64,000 nt of DNA from Betaproteobacteria bacterium UBA2592 (GTDB lineage: Bacteria; Pseudomonadota; Gammaproteobacteria; Burkholderiales; Rhodocyclaceae), in contig DDKS01000005.1 of assembly GCA_002340095.1 (NCBI GenBank), positions 1 to 64,000 on the forward strand, in the 5' to 3' direction. Every line of letters begins with the position of its first letter. Within the stretch, counting starts at the first letter, position 1. The translations under genes were made by a program, and so were the position numbers. The notes under the pieces were generated by a model. That model made no database searches. It was not told where the DNA came from and saw only the letters and a program-made list of their open reading frames with translations. Positions 1 through 8,121 of the stretch are shown here, one piece after another.

Positions 1-105
1 TTTAACCCATTGATCGTCAACGGCTATTTCAGACGTCCACGACAGCGTCATTCGTGCGATTGCCCTGATCAAACCCCCATTCTTCAAACCCCGCAGCACC
101 GACTG

Positions 106-114
106 TGCTAGAAT
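106..114 (+). promoter_or_regulatory. extended -10 promoter of 4.5S RNA
   Basis: The sequence TGCTAGAAT is an extended -10 element (TG, one base, TAGAAT). It lies a few bases before the 4.5S RNA, placing the transcription start near 116-121. I see no good -35 box at the usual distance, which is compatible with an extended -10 promoter. The same CTAGAAT core recurs upstream of several other genes in this window. Confidence 0.6.
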
Positions 115-115
115 T

Positions 116-211
116 GCCCCCGGCGGGTCTCCCCGCATTGCAGGGCGGTGAACCTGGTCAGGTCCGGAAGGAAGCAGCCACAGCCGTTACCTGTAAGTGC
201 CGGGGGTTAGG
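116..211 (+). ncRNA. ffs: 4.5S RNA (small bacterial SRP RNA)
   Basis: This is the RNA of the bacterial signal recognition particle, which pairs with Ffh to target membrane proteins cotranslationally. The universally conserved apical domain is present at about 153-178 (GGTCAGGTCCGGAAGGAAGC), including the GGAA tetraloop and the asymmetric loop bound by the Ffh M domain. The ends close: CCCCCGGC at 117-124 pairs with GCCGGGGG at 199-206. The length of about 95 nt fits the short Alu-less bacterial form. dnaX starts only 35 bases downstream with no terminator visible between, so part of the dnaX transcript may come from this promoter. Exact ends are inferred from pairing. Confidence 0.93.
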
Positions 212-246
212 CTCGCCACTTTCTTTCATACTCTGGATCTGAGTGC

Positions 247-1854
247 ATGAGCTATCAGGTTCTCGCGCGCAAATGGCGCCCCCGCAATTTTTTCACCCTG
301 GTCGGTCAGGAGCATGTCGTCAAGGCTCTGACCCATGCGCTCAACGAAAAACGACTGCACCACGCCTACCTTTTTACGGGTACGCGAGGAGTCGGAAAAA
401 CCACCATTGCCCGGATTCTGGCCAAGGCCCTCAACTGCGAACAGGGGGTTTCCGCGACTCCCTGTGGCCACTGCACCGCTTGCCAGGAAATTGATGCAGG
501 CCACTTTGTCGATCTGCTGGAGGTCGATGCCGCCACCAACACCCGTGTCGAGGAGATGCGGCAGTTGCTGGAAAATGCGATCTACGCCCCGACCCGGGGG
601 CGTTACAAGGTCTATGTGATCGACGAAGTGCACATGCTGTCCACCTCGGCATTCAACGCCATGCTGAAGACCCTCGAGGAACCGCCGGAGCATGTGAAGT
701 TCATTCTGGCCACTACCGATCCCCAGAAGATTCCCGTTACGGTCCTTTCCCGCTGTCTGCAGTTCAACCTGAAGCAGATGCCGCTGCCGGCGATTGCGGA
801 GCATCTCGAGAAGATACTTGCGGCAGAATCGATTCCTTTTGAAAAGCAAGCTCTGCTGACGATTGCCAGGGCGGCTTCCGGCAGCATGCGGGATGCTCTG
901 TCCCTGCTTGATCAGTCGATAGCCCATGGGGCTGGCAGGATAGTTGCGGATCAGGTGGCCGACATGCTTGGCAGCGTCGATCAGGATTGTTTGCTGACCC
1001 TCCTGGAGGCGCTGGCCGAGCGAGACGGAGAGCGGATGCTCGCTGTTGCCGAGGATATGCATGGGCGCAGCCTGTCGTTCTCCAATGGCCTGCAGGAACT
1101 GGCTATACTGCTGACTCGACTGCAGCTGCGGCAGCTCCTGGGCACCGGGAATGCAGGGGCGGCGGGAGGCGGGGATGAGCGCCTGGACCGGCTCGGCCAG
1201 CTCATGTCACCCGAGTTCGTCCAGCTTGCCTACCAGATCACTATCCAGGGGCGTCATGAACTGGCGCTCGCTCCCGATGAATACAGCGGGTTCCTGATGG
1301 TGCTGCTGCGTCTGCTGGCTTTTGTGCCTCTGGAGGATGGCCTGTCGGTCGGTGCGGTGCCGCGCATTCCGGTGCGGCAGCAGGTACCTGCGCCCGCGCT
1401 TGCCAAGGGGGAGGTGGGCTCCGCTTCCAGTGTCGATTATCCGGCCACGGAGGCGGCGCCGCCTGCGCATGCCCCCGACCGGGATTGGCAGGCTCTGGTG
1501 GATCGTCTGGCCCTGACAGGGATGGCCCGGGAGTTGGCGCAGCACTGTGAATTGCTGGCGCTGGAGGATGGGACTTGCCGTTTGCGCTTGTCCCCGATCC
1601 ATAAGCACCTGCTCCTCAAGCCGGCTCAGGAGCGCCTGCAGCAGGCACTTGGCGATCACTTCCAGAAAAAACTGCTGCTCCAGATTGATGTGGCGGAGAC
1701 GGAGCAGGTGACCCCGGCCCAGGCTGCGGAGCAGGCCAGAAAGCAGCGCCATGACATGGCGGTGGCGGCCATCGAGCAGGACCCTTTTGTTCGTGATGCC
1801 ATAGAAATATTGGATGCCTCGCTGGTGGAGGCGTCCATCAAACCCCTCGACTGA
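247..1854 (+). CDS. dnaX: DNA polymerase III subunit gamma/tau
   Basis: This is the clamp-loader ATPase that loads the beta clamp and, as tau, tethers polymerase cores and DnaB helicase. The AAA+ module occupies about residues 1-225: Walker A GTRGVGKT at 45-52, zinc cysteines C64, C73, C76 and C79, Walker B DEVH at 126-129, and the SRC motif at 168-170. The clamp-loader collar follows (about 230-360), then a Pro/Ala-rich linker (about 385-425) and a C-terminal tau domain. At 535 aa it is shorter than E. coli tau (643 aa). I see no canonical A6G slippery site with a following stem at the expected place, so separate gamma production by frameshifting is not supported. It begins the dnaX-ybaB-recR set. 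Confidence 0.97.
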   Translation: MSYQVLARKWRPRNFFTLVGQEHVVKALTHALNEKRLHHAYLFTGTRGVGKTTIARILAKALNCEQGVSATPCGHCTACQEIDAGHFVDLLEVDAATNTRVEEMRQLLENAIYAPTRGRYKVYVIDEVHMLSTSAFNAMLKTLEEPPEHVKFILATTDPQKIPVTVLSRCLQFNLKQMPLPAIAEHLEKILAAESIPFEKQALLTIARAASGSMRDALSLLDQSIAHGAGRIVADQVADMLGSVDQDCLLTLLEALAERDGERMLAVAEDMHGRSLSFSNGLQELAILLTRLQLRQLLGTGNAGAAGGGDERLDRLGQLMSPEFVQLAYQITIQGRHELALAPDEYSGFLMVLLRLLAFVPLEDGLSVGAVPRIPVRQQVPAPALAKGEVGSASSVDYPATEAAPPAHAPDRDWQALVDRLALTGMARELAQHCELLALEDGTCRLRLSPIHKHLLLKPAQERLQQALGDHFQKKLLLQIDVAETEQVTPAQAAEQARKQRHDMAVAAIEQDPFVRDAIEILDASLVEASIKPLD

Positions 1855-1873
1855 CGACAGGAGATAGTGAGCG

Positions 1874-2197
1874 ATGATGAAAGGTGGGATTGCCGGGCTG
1901 ATGAAGCAGGCGCAGATGATGCAGGCCAACATGGCCAAGGCCCAGGAAGAACTGGCGCAGACCGAGGTCGAGGGACAGGCGGGCGCCGGCATGGTGAAGG
2001 TGATCATGACCTGCAGCCATGATATGCGCCGGGTTGTCATCGATCCATCCGTGATGGATGACAGAGAGATGCTCGAGGATCTGCTGGCCGCTGCCTTCAA
2101 CGACGCGGTGCGGCGTGCCGATGCCCTGAGCAAGGAGCGTATGGCCGGGTTTACGGCCGGCTTGAATCTTCCCCCGGGTTTCAAACTTCCCTTCTGA
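1874..2197 (+). CDS. ybaB: nucleoid-associated protein YbaB/EbfC
   Basis: This small DNA-binding protein of 107 aa belongs to the YbaB/EbfC family, dimers that bind DNA with tweezer-like helices. The Met/Gln/Lys-rich N-terminal helix ([18 protein letters not shown] region), the central beta sheet and the C-terminal GFKLPF end are typical. It sits 19 bases after dnaX and 15 bases before recR, the classic dnaX-ybaB-recR order, which suggests a role with recombination and repair. An AGGAGA ribosome site lies about 10 bases upstream of the ATG. Confidence 0.95.
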   Translation: MMKGGIAGLMKQAQMMQANMAKAQEELAQTEVEGQAGAGMVKVIMTCSHDMRRVVIDPSVMDDREMLEDLLAAAFNDAVRRADALSKERMAGFTAGLNLPPGFKLPF

Positions 2198-2212
2198 TCG
2201 TCAGGAGGCTGT

Positions 2213-2812
2213 GTGACGCCATCTCCCCTCGAGGGGTTGATCAAGGCCCTGCGCTTTCTGCCTGGAGTCGGCCCCAAGTCGGCTGAGCGCATGGCTTACC
2301 ACCTCCTGCAGCACGACCGTGCAGGTGCTGCGGTATTGGCTCGCGCACTCTCCGCGGCCCTCGAGGATCTGCACCAGTGCCGGCGCTGCAACACGTTCAC
2401 GGAAGGGGAGGTGTGCGAACGCTGCCTTTCGCCCCAGCGGGATGCATCGTTGCTGTGCATCGTGGAGTCTCCGGTGGACATGAACCGCATGGAGCAGACC
2501 TCTGCCTACCAGGGACTCTACTACGTGCTCATGGGGCGTGTCTCGCCCCTGGATGGGGTAGGCACCCGGGAATTGGGCCTGGATAGGCTGGTAAGCCGGG
2601 TCCTCGATGGTCAGGTGCGGGAAGTCATTCTGGCAACCAACTACACCAACGAGGGGGAGGCCACGGCCCACTACATCGCTGCCCTGTTGAAGGAGAAAGG
2701 GGTCAGGGTCAGTCGGCTGGCCAGGGGCGTGCCGGTGGGCGGGGAACTGGAATTCGTGGACGCGGGTACGCTCGCCCAAGCCTTCAGGGAAAGGCGTGTG
2801 GTGGACGCATAG
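2213..2812 (+). CDS. recR: recombination mediator RecR
   Basis: RecR works with RecO (and RecF) to load RecA at single-stranded gaps. The protein is 199 aa, normal for the family. It shows an N-terminal helix-hairpin-helix ([14 protein letters not shown]), a four-cysteine zinc finger (C56, C59, C68, C71) and a Toprim domain from about residue 80 (IVESP) to about 175. The start is GTG at 2213, chosen because AGGAGG stands at 2203-2208 and no ATG fits. It is the last gene of the dnaX-ybaB-recR group. The pet promoter begins 10 bases after its stop. Confidence 0.97.
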   Translation: MTPSPLEGLIKALRFLPGVGPKSAERMAYHLLQHDRAGAAVLARALSAALEDLHQCRRCNTFTEGEVCERCLSPQRDASLLCIVESPVDMNRMEQTSAYQGLYYVLMGRVSPLDGVGTRELGLDRLVSRVLDGQVREVILATNYTNEGEATAHYIAALLKEKGVRVSRLARGVPVGGELEFVDAGTLAQAFRERRVVDA

Positions 2813-2822
2813 GCAAGGCTTT

Positions 2823-2852
2823 TTTACATGGCGGCTTGGCTTGGCGTATAAT
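2823..2852 (+). promoter_or_regulatory. sigma-70 promoter of petABC
   Basis: A TTTACA -35 box at 2823-2828 and a perfect TATAAT -10 box at 2847-2852 are separated by 18 bases. The predicted start of transcription is about 2859, leaving a leader of about 38 bases before the petA ATG at 2897. This is the best consensus promoter seen in the window, matching constitutive expression of the bc1 complex. Confidence 0.8.
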
Positions 2853-2896
2853 CGAAAAGTTTGGTTTATCTGATATTAACGTTAGGGATCAGCGCT

Positions 2897-3487
2897 ATGA
2901 GCAATCAAGAAAAAGTTGACTGCGGCAGGCGGCGATTGGTGATCGCCACCGCTGCAGTCGGGGGGGCGGGTGCGTTGGCGGTCCTGGTGCCGTTCGTGTC
3001 CTCCATGCTCCCGTCGGAGCGTGCCAAGGCGGCCGGAGCCCCGGTCGAGGTGGACATCAGCAAGCTCGAGCCCGGGCAGATGGTGACTGTCGAGTGGCGG
3101 GGCAAGCCCGTCTGGATCATCAATCGTACCCAGGCCATGCTGGACACCTTGCCGCAGCTGAATGGCGATGTGGCTGATCCCCAGTCCGAACGCAAGATGC
3201 AGCCCCAGTATTGCAAGAACGAGCACCGTTCCATCAAGCCCGAGATCCTGGTTGCGGTGGGTATCTGCACCCACCTGGGCTGTTCTCCTACTTCCAAGTT
3301 CAAGCCGGGGGCCGATGAAGGCATGACCGCTGACTGGAAGGGTGGTTTCCTCTGTCCCTGTCACGGCTCCACCTTCGACCTGGCTGGCCGGGTCTTCAAG
3401 AACAAGCCGGCCCCGGACAACCTGGAGGTGCCGCCGCACATGTATCTGTCCGATACGCGCATCCTGATCGGCGAAGACAAGGGGTAA
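2897..3487 (+). CDS. petA: ubiquinol-cytochrome c reductase, Rieske iron-sulfur subunit
   Basis: This is the 2Fe-2S subunit of the cytochrome bc1 complex; it passes an electron from ubiquinol to cytochrome c1 on the periplasmic side. A Tat-type anchor begins the protein (RRRLVIA at 11-17, then a hydrophobic stretch to about residue 36). The cluster motifs CTHLGC (124-129) and CPCHGS (153-158) supply ligands C124, H126, C153 and H156, with C129 and C155 for the disulfide. The frame is open upstream to 2861, but the promoter would start transcription at about 2859, so ATG 2897 (196 aa) is the better start. petB follows after 3 bases. Confidence 0.97.
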   Translation: MSNQEKVDCGRRRLVIATAAVGGAGALAVLVPFVSSMLPSERAKAAGAPVEVDISKLEPGQMVTVEWRGKPVWIINRTQAMLDTLPQLNGDVADPQSERKMQPQYCKNEHRSIKPEILVAVGICTHLGCSPTSKFKPGADEGMTADWKGGFLCPCHGSTFDLAGRVFKNKPAPDNLEVPPHMYLSDTRILIGEDKG

Positions 3488-3490
3488 GTC

Positions 3491-4792
3491 ATGGCGAATA
3501 CCAATTTCGAAAAATACAAATCCGACGGCTCCCTGGCCGGTAATCTGCTGGAGTGGGTGGATGCCCGTTTCCCGGCGACCGCCATGTGGCGTGGGCACCT
3601 GTCTGAGTACTACGCGCCCAAGAACTTCAATTTCTGGTACTTCTTCGGTTCCCTGGCGCTGCTGGTGCTGGTGATCCAGATCGTCACCGGCATCTTCCTG
3701 GTGATGCACTACAAGCCCGACGCTTCCCTGAACGCAGCCGGCATCCCCGTTGCCTTCGCCAGTGTCGAGTACATCATGCGGGACGTGCCGTGGGGCTGGC
3801 TGGTGCGCTACATGCACTCCACCGGCGCCTCCGCCTTCTTCATCGTGGTTTACCTGCACATGTTCCGTGGCCTGCTGTACGGGTCCTACCGTCAGCCCCG
3901 GGAACTGATCTGGGTGTTCGGCGTCCTGATCTTCCTCATGCTGATGGCCGAGGCCTTCTTCGGCTACCTGCTGCCCTGGGGCCAGATGTCCTTCTGGGGT
4001 GCCCAGGTGATCGTGAACCTGTTCGGTGCCATTCCGTTGATCGGTGAGCCCCTGTCCATCTGGGTGCGTGGCGACTTCGTGATTGGCGATGCCACCCTGA
4101 ACCGCTTCTTCTCCTTCCACGTGATCGCCATTCCCCTGGTCCTGATCGGCCTGGTGGCGGCTCACATCCTGGCCCTGCACGAAGTGGGTTCCAACAACCC
4201 CGACGGCGTGGAGATCAAGAAGAAGAAAGACGAGAACGGCATTCCCCTGGACGGCATCCCCTTCCACCCCTACTACACCGTCAAGGATATCGTCGGCGTC
4301 GTGGTGTTCCTGATGGCCTTTTCCCTGGTGGTGTTCTTTGCTCCCGAGGGTGGCGGCTACTTCCTCGAATACAACAACTTCTATCCTGCCGACCCCCTGA
4401 AGACTCCGCCGCACATTGCGCCGGTGTGGTACTTCACGCCCTACTACTCCGTGCTGCGCGCCATGGTCTGGAACTTCTTCGGCCTGGATGCCAAGTTCTG
4501 GGGCGTGGTGGCCATGGGGGCCTCCGTGGTGATCTTCGCCTTCCTGCCCTGGCTGGATCGCTCTCCGGTCAAGTCCATCCGTTACCGTGGCCCCATCTAC
4601 AAGTCTTTCCTGACCGCCTTCATCATCAGCTTCTTCATCCTGGGCTATCTGGGGACTCAGGCTCCCAGCTACTGGGGTGAGAAGATTTCCCAGGTTTGCA
4701 CGGTGATCTACTTCGCCTTCTTCCTGCTGATGCCCTGGTATTCCAAGATTGACAAGTACAAACCCGAACCGGAAAGGGTCACCTGGAAATGA
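3491..4792 (+). CDS. petB: ubiquinol-cytochrome c reductase, cytochrome b
   Basis: This membrane subunit holds the two b hemes and both quinone sites. It is a full-length bacterial cytochrome b (433 aa) with the N-terminal four-helix and C-terminal three- to four-helix parts in one chain. Heme ligands are H109 and H123 in helix B and H210 and H225 in helix D. The second pair is 15 residues apart, whereas the first is 14. The family PEWY signature reads PVWY here, in the segment APVWYFTPYY near residue 315. It overlaps petC by ATGA. Confidence 0.97.
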   Translation: MANTNFEKYKSDGSLAGNLLEWVDARFPATAMWRGHLSEYYAPKNFNFWYFFGSLALLVLVIQIVTGIFLVMHYKPDASLNAAGIPVAFASVEYIMRDVPWGWLVRYMHSTGASAFFIVVYLHMFRGLLYGSYRQPRELIWVFGVLIFLMLMAEAFFGYLLPWGQMSFWGAQVIVNLFGAIPLIGEPLSIWVRGDFVIGDATLNRFFSFHVIAIPLVLIGLVAAHILALHEVGSNNPDGVEIKKKKDENGIPLDGIPFHPYYTVKDIVGVVVFLMAFSLVVFFAPEGGGYFLEYNNFYPADPLKTPPHIAPVWYFTPYYSVLRAMVWNFFGLDAKFWGVVAMGASVVIFAFLPWLDRSPVKSIRYRGPIYKSFLTAFIISFFILGYLGTQAPSYWGEKISQVCTVIYFAFFLLMPWYSKIDKYKPEPERVTWK

Positions 4793-5517
4793 AAACCATG
4801 CGTAACCTGAAAACTCTGCTGGCAGCCTTGCTGCTGGCTCCGACCCTGGCGCTTGCTGCAGGTGCCTCCATTCATCTGGACAAGGCTCCCGATGTGTCGG
4901 GCGACAAGGCCGCGCTGCAGAACGGTGCCAAGCTGTTCGTGAACTACTGCCTGAACTGTCATGGCGCCAGCCAGCTGCGTTACAACAAGCTGCTGGAATT
5001 GGGTCTGACCGAGCAGCAGGTCAAGGACAACCTGATGTTCACCAGCGACAAGATCGGTGATCAGATGCTGATTTCCATGCGCCCTGCCGAGGCCAAGAAG
5101 TGGTTTGGTGCGGCTCCTCCGGATCTGACCCTGATCGCCCGGGCCCGGGCCTCCGCAGCGGGCAGCGGTGCCGACTGGCTGTACACCTACCTGCGTACCT
5201 TCTACCGGGACGACAAGCGTGCAACCGGCTGGAACAACCTGGCCTTCGAGAACGTGGGCATGCCCCATGTCCTCTACGAACTTCAGGGGGAACAGGTCAT
5301 GGGTGAGGACCACAAATTGAAGCTGGCCGTTCCCGGCAAGCTTTCCCCTGCCGAGTACGACAAGCAGGTGGCTGACCTGGTCGGTTTCCTGGTCTGGATG
5401 GGCGAACCTCAAGCCGGCCTGCGTAAGCAATTGGGCATTGCCGTCCTGGTCTTCCTGAGCATTCTGTTCGTGTTGTCCTATGCGCTGAAGAAGGAATACT
5501 GGAAAGACATCCACTGA
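4789..5517 (+). CDS. petC: ubiquinol-cytochrome c reductase, cytochrome c1
   Basis: Cytochrome c1 accepts the electron from the Rieske cluster and hands it to a soluble cytochrome c. A Sec signal peptide spans about residues 1-23 (ending ALAA). The covalent heme motif CLNCH is at 54-58, and M158 in NVGMPH is the likely axial ligand. A single C-terminal membrane helix (about 215-235) anchors it in the inner membrane. The ATG overlaps the petB stop, so the two are probably translationally coupled. A strong terminator follows at 5536-5580. Confidence 0.97.
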   Translation: MKTMRNLKTLLAALLLAPTLALAAGASIHLDKAPDVSGDKAALQNGAKLFVNYCLNCHGASQLRYNKLLELGLTEQQVKDNLMFTSDKIGDQMLISMRPAEAKKWFGAAPPDLTLIARARASAAGSGADWLYTYLRTFYRDDKRATGWNNLAFENVGMPHVLYELQGEQVMGEDHKLKLAVPGKLSPAEYDKQVADLVGFLVWMGEPQAGLRKQLGIAVLVFLSILFVLSYALKKEYWKDIH

Positions 5518-5535
5518 TTCCTTCCCTTCCATTAC

Positions 5536-5580
5536 GGCATCGCTTCCCGGTGATATGGGGAGCGGTGCCTGATCTTTTTT
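5536..5580 (+). terminator. intrinsic terminator after petC
   Basis: A 13-bp stem (5536-5548 with 5557-5569, including two T-G pairs) carries an 8-base loop and is followed by a run of Ts at 5574-5580. It ends the petABC transcript just before sspA. Confidence 0.85.
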
Positions 5581-5593
5581 GGGTCAAGCTGCC

Positions 5594-6190
5594 ATGATGA
5601 ACCTCTATTCCGGGACCACCTGTCCCTTCAGTCACCGTTGCCGCATCGTGCTCTTCGAAAAAGGCATGGATTTCCAGGTCATTGATGTGGACATGTTCAA
5701 CAAGCCTGAAGATCTGGCGGTCATCAACCCCCACAACCGGGTGCCGGTGCTGGTCGAGCGGGATCTGATCCTGTACGAGCCCAACATCATCAACGAGTAC
5801 ATCGACGAACGTTTTCCCCACCCCCAGCTGATGCCGGCGGATCCGATCATGCGGGCCCGGGCGCGCCAGCTGCTCTTTGGCATGGAGCGGGAAATATTCT
5901 CCTTCATCGAGCCCATCGAGAAGAATCTAAAAGCAGCCGACAAGGCGCGGCAGGAGATTGCGGCCCGCCTGACGGAGCTCACGCCCATCTTCAGTAAGCA
6001 AAAATTCATGCTGGGCGACGATTTTTCCATGCTCGATGTGGCGGTCGCGCCTCTGCTCTGGCGTCTTGAGCACTATGGCATCGATCTGGGCAAGCATGCC
6101 GCCCCGCTGATGAAATACGCGGAGCGCATCTTCAGCCGCCAGGGTTTCATCGATGCCCTGACCCCCTCTGAAAAGGCGATGCGCAAATAA
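5594..6190 (+). CDS. sspA: stringent starvation protein A
   Basis: SspA is a glutathione-transferase-fold protein that binds RNA polymerase and alters transcription under starvation and acid stress. The N-terminal thioredoxin-like part starts MNLYSGTTCPFSHRCR, with the CPFS position where true transferases carry a catalytic residue; the alpha-helical C-terminal half runs from about residue 85. From ATG 5594 it is 198 aa. A TTG at 5579 would add five residues but lies inside the terminator T-run, and the second ATG at 5597 is also possible. sspB starts on the last base of its stop codon. Confidence 0.93.
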   Translation: MMNLYSGTTCPFSHRCRIVLFEKGMDFQVIDVDMFNKPEDLAVINPHNRVPVLVERDLILYEPNIINEYIDERFPHPQLMPADPIMRARARQLLFGMEREIFSFIEPIEKNLKAADKARQEIAARLTELTPIFSKQKFMLGDDFSMLDVAVAPLLWRLEHYGIDLGKHAAPLMKYAERIFSRQGFIDALTPSEKAMRK

Positions 6191-6612
6191 TGGATTTCAC
6201 CCAGCCTGTCAGCGACCTGCCGTCCACCAAGCCCTATCTGGTCCAGGCCATCTGGGACTGGTGCAACGAGAACGGTTTTACGCCCTATCTCGCAGTGCAG
6301 GTGGATGCTTCGTGCGTCGTTCCATCCGAATTTGTCAAGGATGGACAGATCGTCCTCAATGTAGGCACGGAGGCGACCCATGGTCTGCAGTTGCGGCGGG
6401 ATGGCATCAGCTTCAAGGCCAGGTTCGGCGGAGTTCCCCGGGAGGTCCGGGTGCCCATGGCGCGCGTCGCAGCCATCTATGCCCGGGAAAATGGTACCGG
6501 CATGGCTTTCGATGTGGAGGAGGCGCCGGCGGGCGGCGCCCCGGATGCCCCCGATCCGGGGACTCCCCCCGCGCCTGCCACGGGCAGGCCGCATCTGCAA
6601 CGCATCAAATGA
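6190..6612 (+). CDS. sspB: ClpXP protease specificity-enhancing factor SspB
   Basis: SspB binds ssrA-tagged polypeptides from stalled ribosomes and delivers them to ClpXP. The folded substrate-binding part covers about residues 8-105, followed by an Ala/Gly/Pro-rich flexible linker. The basic C-terminal tail GRPHLQRIK matches the ClpX-docking peptide of the family. At 140 aa it is of normal length. The start shares one base with the sspA stop (TAATG), so the pair is translationally coupled, the standard arrangement in beta- and gammaproteobacteria. Confidence 0.94.
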   Translation: MDFTQPVSDLPSTKPYLVQAIWDWCNENGFTPYLAVQVDASCVVPSEFVKDGQIVLNVGTEATHGLQLRRDGISFKARFGGVPREVRVPMARVAAIYARENGTGMAFDVEEAPAGGAPDAPDPGTPPAPATGRPHLQRIK

Positions 6613-6620
6613 GCCTTCTT

Positions 6621-6644
6621 CCCCCGCCCCGTGCGGGGGTTTTC
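6621..6644 (+). terminator. intrinsic terminator after sspB
   Basis: CCCCCGC at 6621-6627 pairs with GCGGGGG at 6633-6639 around a 5-base loop and is followed by TTTTCG. It closes the sspA-sspB transcript. Confidence 0.75.
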
Positions 6645-6730
6645 GTCGCTGACAAGCCGGCAGCAAGGTTTGCAAAGCTGCTGGCACATGTGTTGCTAAT
6701 GGAGGGGCGAATCAGAAGACTACGGAGGAG

Positions 6731-7750
6731 ATGATGAATTTTTCCCAGTACATCAGGGAAATCGGTCGCGGCGCAACGGGCGCGGGCTCACTCCCCAGGG
6801 AGGAGGCCGAGCGTCTGTACGGCGCCATGCTGGATGGCGGCGTTCCGGACCTGGAACTGGGGGCCATCATCCTGGCCCTGCGCATGAAGGGTGAAACCCG
6901 GGAGGAGATGCTGGGTTTCCTGGCTGCGGCCGAAGCCAGGACTTATATGCTGGAGCGGCCAGCCAGCGAGGTCCGTCCGGTCGTGCTGCCCAGTTACAAC
7001 GGGGCCCGCAAGGGCGCGAACCTGACGCCGCTGCTGGCTCTGATGCTGCACCACTTTGGTATCCCGGTTCTGGTGCATGGACTGCTCGAGGGGTTTGGCA
7101 GGGTGACCACCGGGCATGTGTTCCGTGAGCTGGGCATCATGCCGGCCACCAGCTTTCACCAGGTACAGCAGACCATGGCCAAGGGGGGGCTTGCCTTTGC
7201 ACCCTTGTCTTTGCTCTGCCCGGGGTTGACGGACCAGCTTGCGTTGCGGGCTCGCCTTGGATTGAGAAATTGTGCCCACAGCTTGGTAAAGCTGCTCGAT
7301 CCCTTTGCCGGGCAGGGGGTTCTGGTCGCGGCCGCGACGCACCCTCCCTATCTGGACCTGATGCGCGACATACTGCAGGAGAGGAACCAGCGCGCCCTGC
7401 TGCTGCGGGGAACCGAGGGAGAGCCCTTCGCCAATCCGAAACGGCGCCCCAAGATCGAACACATCCGAGACGGTTTTTGCACTACCTTGTTCGAGGCCGA
7501 GCACGACAGCATCAAATCCCTGCCCCATCTTCCCGACGGTGCGGACGCCAGAACCACGGCCCAGTGGATGCTGAAGGTGCTCGATGGCAGTATCCCGTTG
7601 CCCATGCCGGTGGCCAACCAGTTGGTTTGCTGCCTCTACGCCTCCGGTGCGGCTCGCGACTTCAATGAAGCCAAGGCCCTCGTGGCGATCGAAAGCAAGG
7701 GGGCGTCACTGGCCACTGCAGCAGGAGACATCCATGTCGGTACCCACTAA
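6731..7750 (+). CDS. ybiB: DNA-binding protein YbiB (TrpD-like fold)
   Basis: The protein has the anthranilate phosphoribosyltransferase fold (nucleoside phosphorylase/phosphoribosyltransferase family 3) but is the TrpD2/YbiB form, which binds nucleic acid and lacks the transferase activity. In TrpD the PRPP loop reads GTGGD; here the equivalent segment is NGARKGAN (about residues 91-98), so PRPP chemistry is not expected. Length is 339 aa. A strong ACGGAGGAG site precedes the ATG. Its 3' end overlaps the next gene by 17 bases. Tryptophan biosynthesis genes are not nearby. Confidence 0.85.
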   Translation: MMNFSQYIREIGRGATGAGSLPREEAERLYGAMLDGGVPDLELGAIILALRMKGETREEMLGFLAAAEARTYMLERPASEVRPVVLPSYNGARKGANLTPLLALMLHHFGIPVLVHGLLEGFGRVTTGHVFRELGIMPATSFHQVQQTMAKGGLAFAPLSLLCPGLTDQLALRARLGLRNCAHSLVKLLDPFAGQGVLVAAATHPPYLDLMRDILQERNQRALLLRGTEGEPFANPKRRPKIEHIRDGFCTTLFEAEHDSIKSLPHLPDGADARTTAQWMLKVLDGSIPLPMPVANQLVCCLYASGAARDFNEAKALVAIESKGASLATAAGDIHVGTH

Positions 7751-8114
7751 GGGACTTATCCTGTTCGGTCATGGGGCGCGGGATCCAGACTGGGCGGCTC
7801 CTCTACGCGAGGTCCGGCGGCGGCTGCAGACGCAGATGCCGGAAGCCAGGGTGGAGCTGGCCTTTCTGGAATTCCAGCAGCCTGACCTGGAAGCGAGTGT
7901 GCGGGCGCTCATGGCCCAGGGGTGCAACCGGATCAAGGTGTTGCCCATGTTCATGGCGCCTGGCGGCCACCTCAAGCGCGATCTCCCGCACATCATGGCG
8001 CGTTTCGAGGCAAGTTGGCCCGGGGTCCGGTTCGAGCTGGCTGCTGCGGTCGGCACGGCCGAGCCAGTCCTTGCCGCAATGGCAGGACATGCGGCCGATC
8101 TGCTGCGGGATTGA
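7734..8114 (+). CDS. cbiX: CbiX-type sirohydrochlorin chelatase (short form)
   Basis: The 126-aa protein matches the single-domain CbiX/SirB class that inserts cobalt or iron into sirohydrochlorin for cobalamin or siroheme. The GHGARDPDW motif near the N-terminus carries the first metal-binding histidine, and the segment PMFMAPGGHLKRDLP carries the second (about residue 76). The start is ATG 7734, with GCAGGAGA upstream; the longer frame back to 7584 is only the shadow of ybiB. It overlaps ybiB by 17 bases, so the two are probably coexpressed. No other tetrapyrrole gene is in the window, so the choice between siroheme and cobalamin is open. Confidence 0.82.
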   Translation: MSVPTKGLILFGHGARDPDWAAPLREVRRRLQTQMPEARVELAFLEFQQPDLEASVRALMAQGCNRIKVLPMFMAPGGHLKRDLPHIMARFEASWPGVRFELAAAVGTAEPVLAAMAGHAADLLRD

Positions 8115-8121
8115 ACGGGGG

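Noticed and set aside
1660..1672. Run of six As in dnaX as a programmed frameshift site for gamma
   Set aside because: In the reading frame the run is CAG AAA AAA CTG, not the A-AAA-AAG heptamer; it lies near residue 472, too far downstream for gamma, and no following stem was evident.
2861..2896. Longer petA start at 2861
   Set aside because: The promoter at 2823-2852 would start transcription at about 2859, leaving no ribosome site; ATG 2897 begins the typical Rieske N-terminus.
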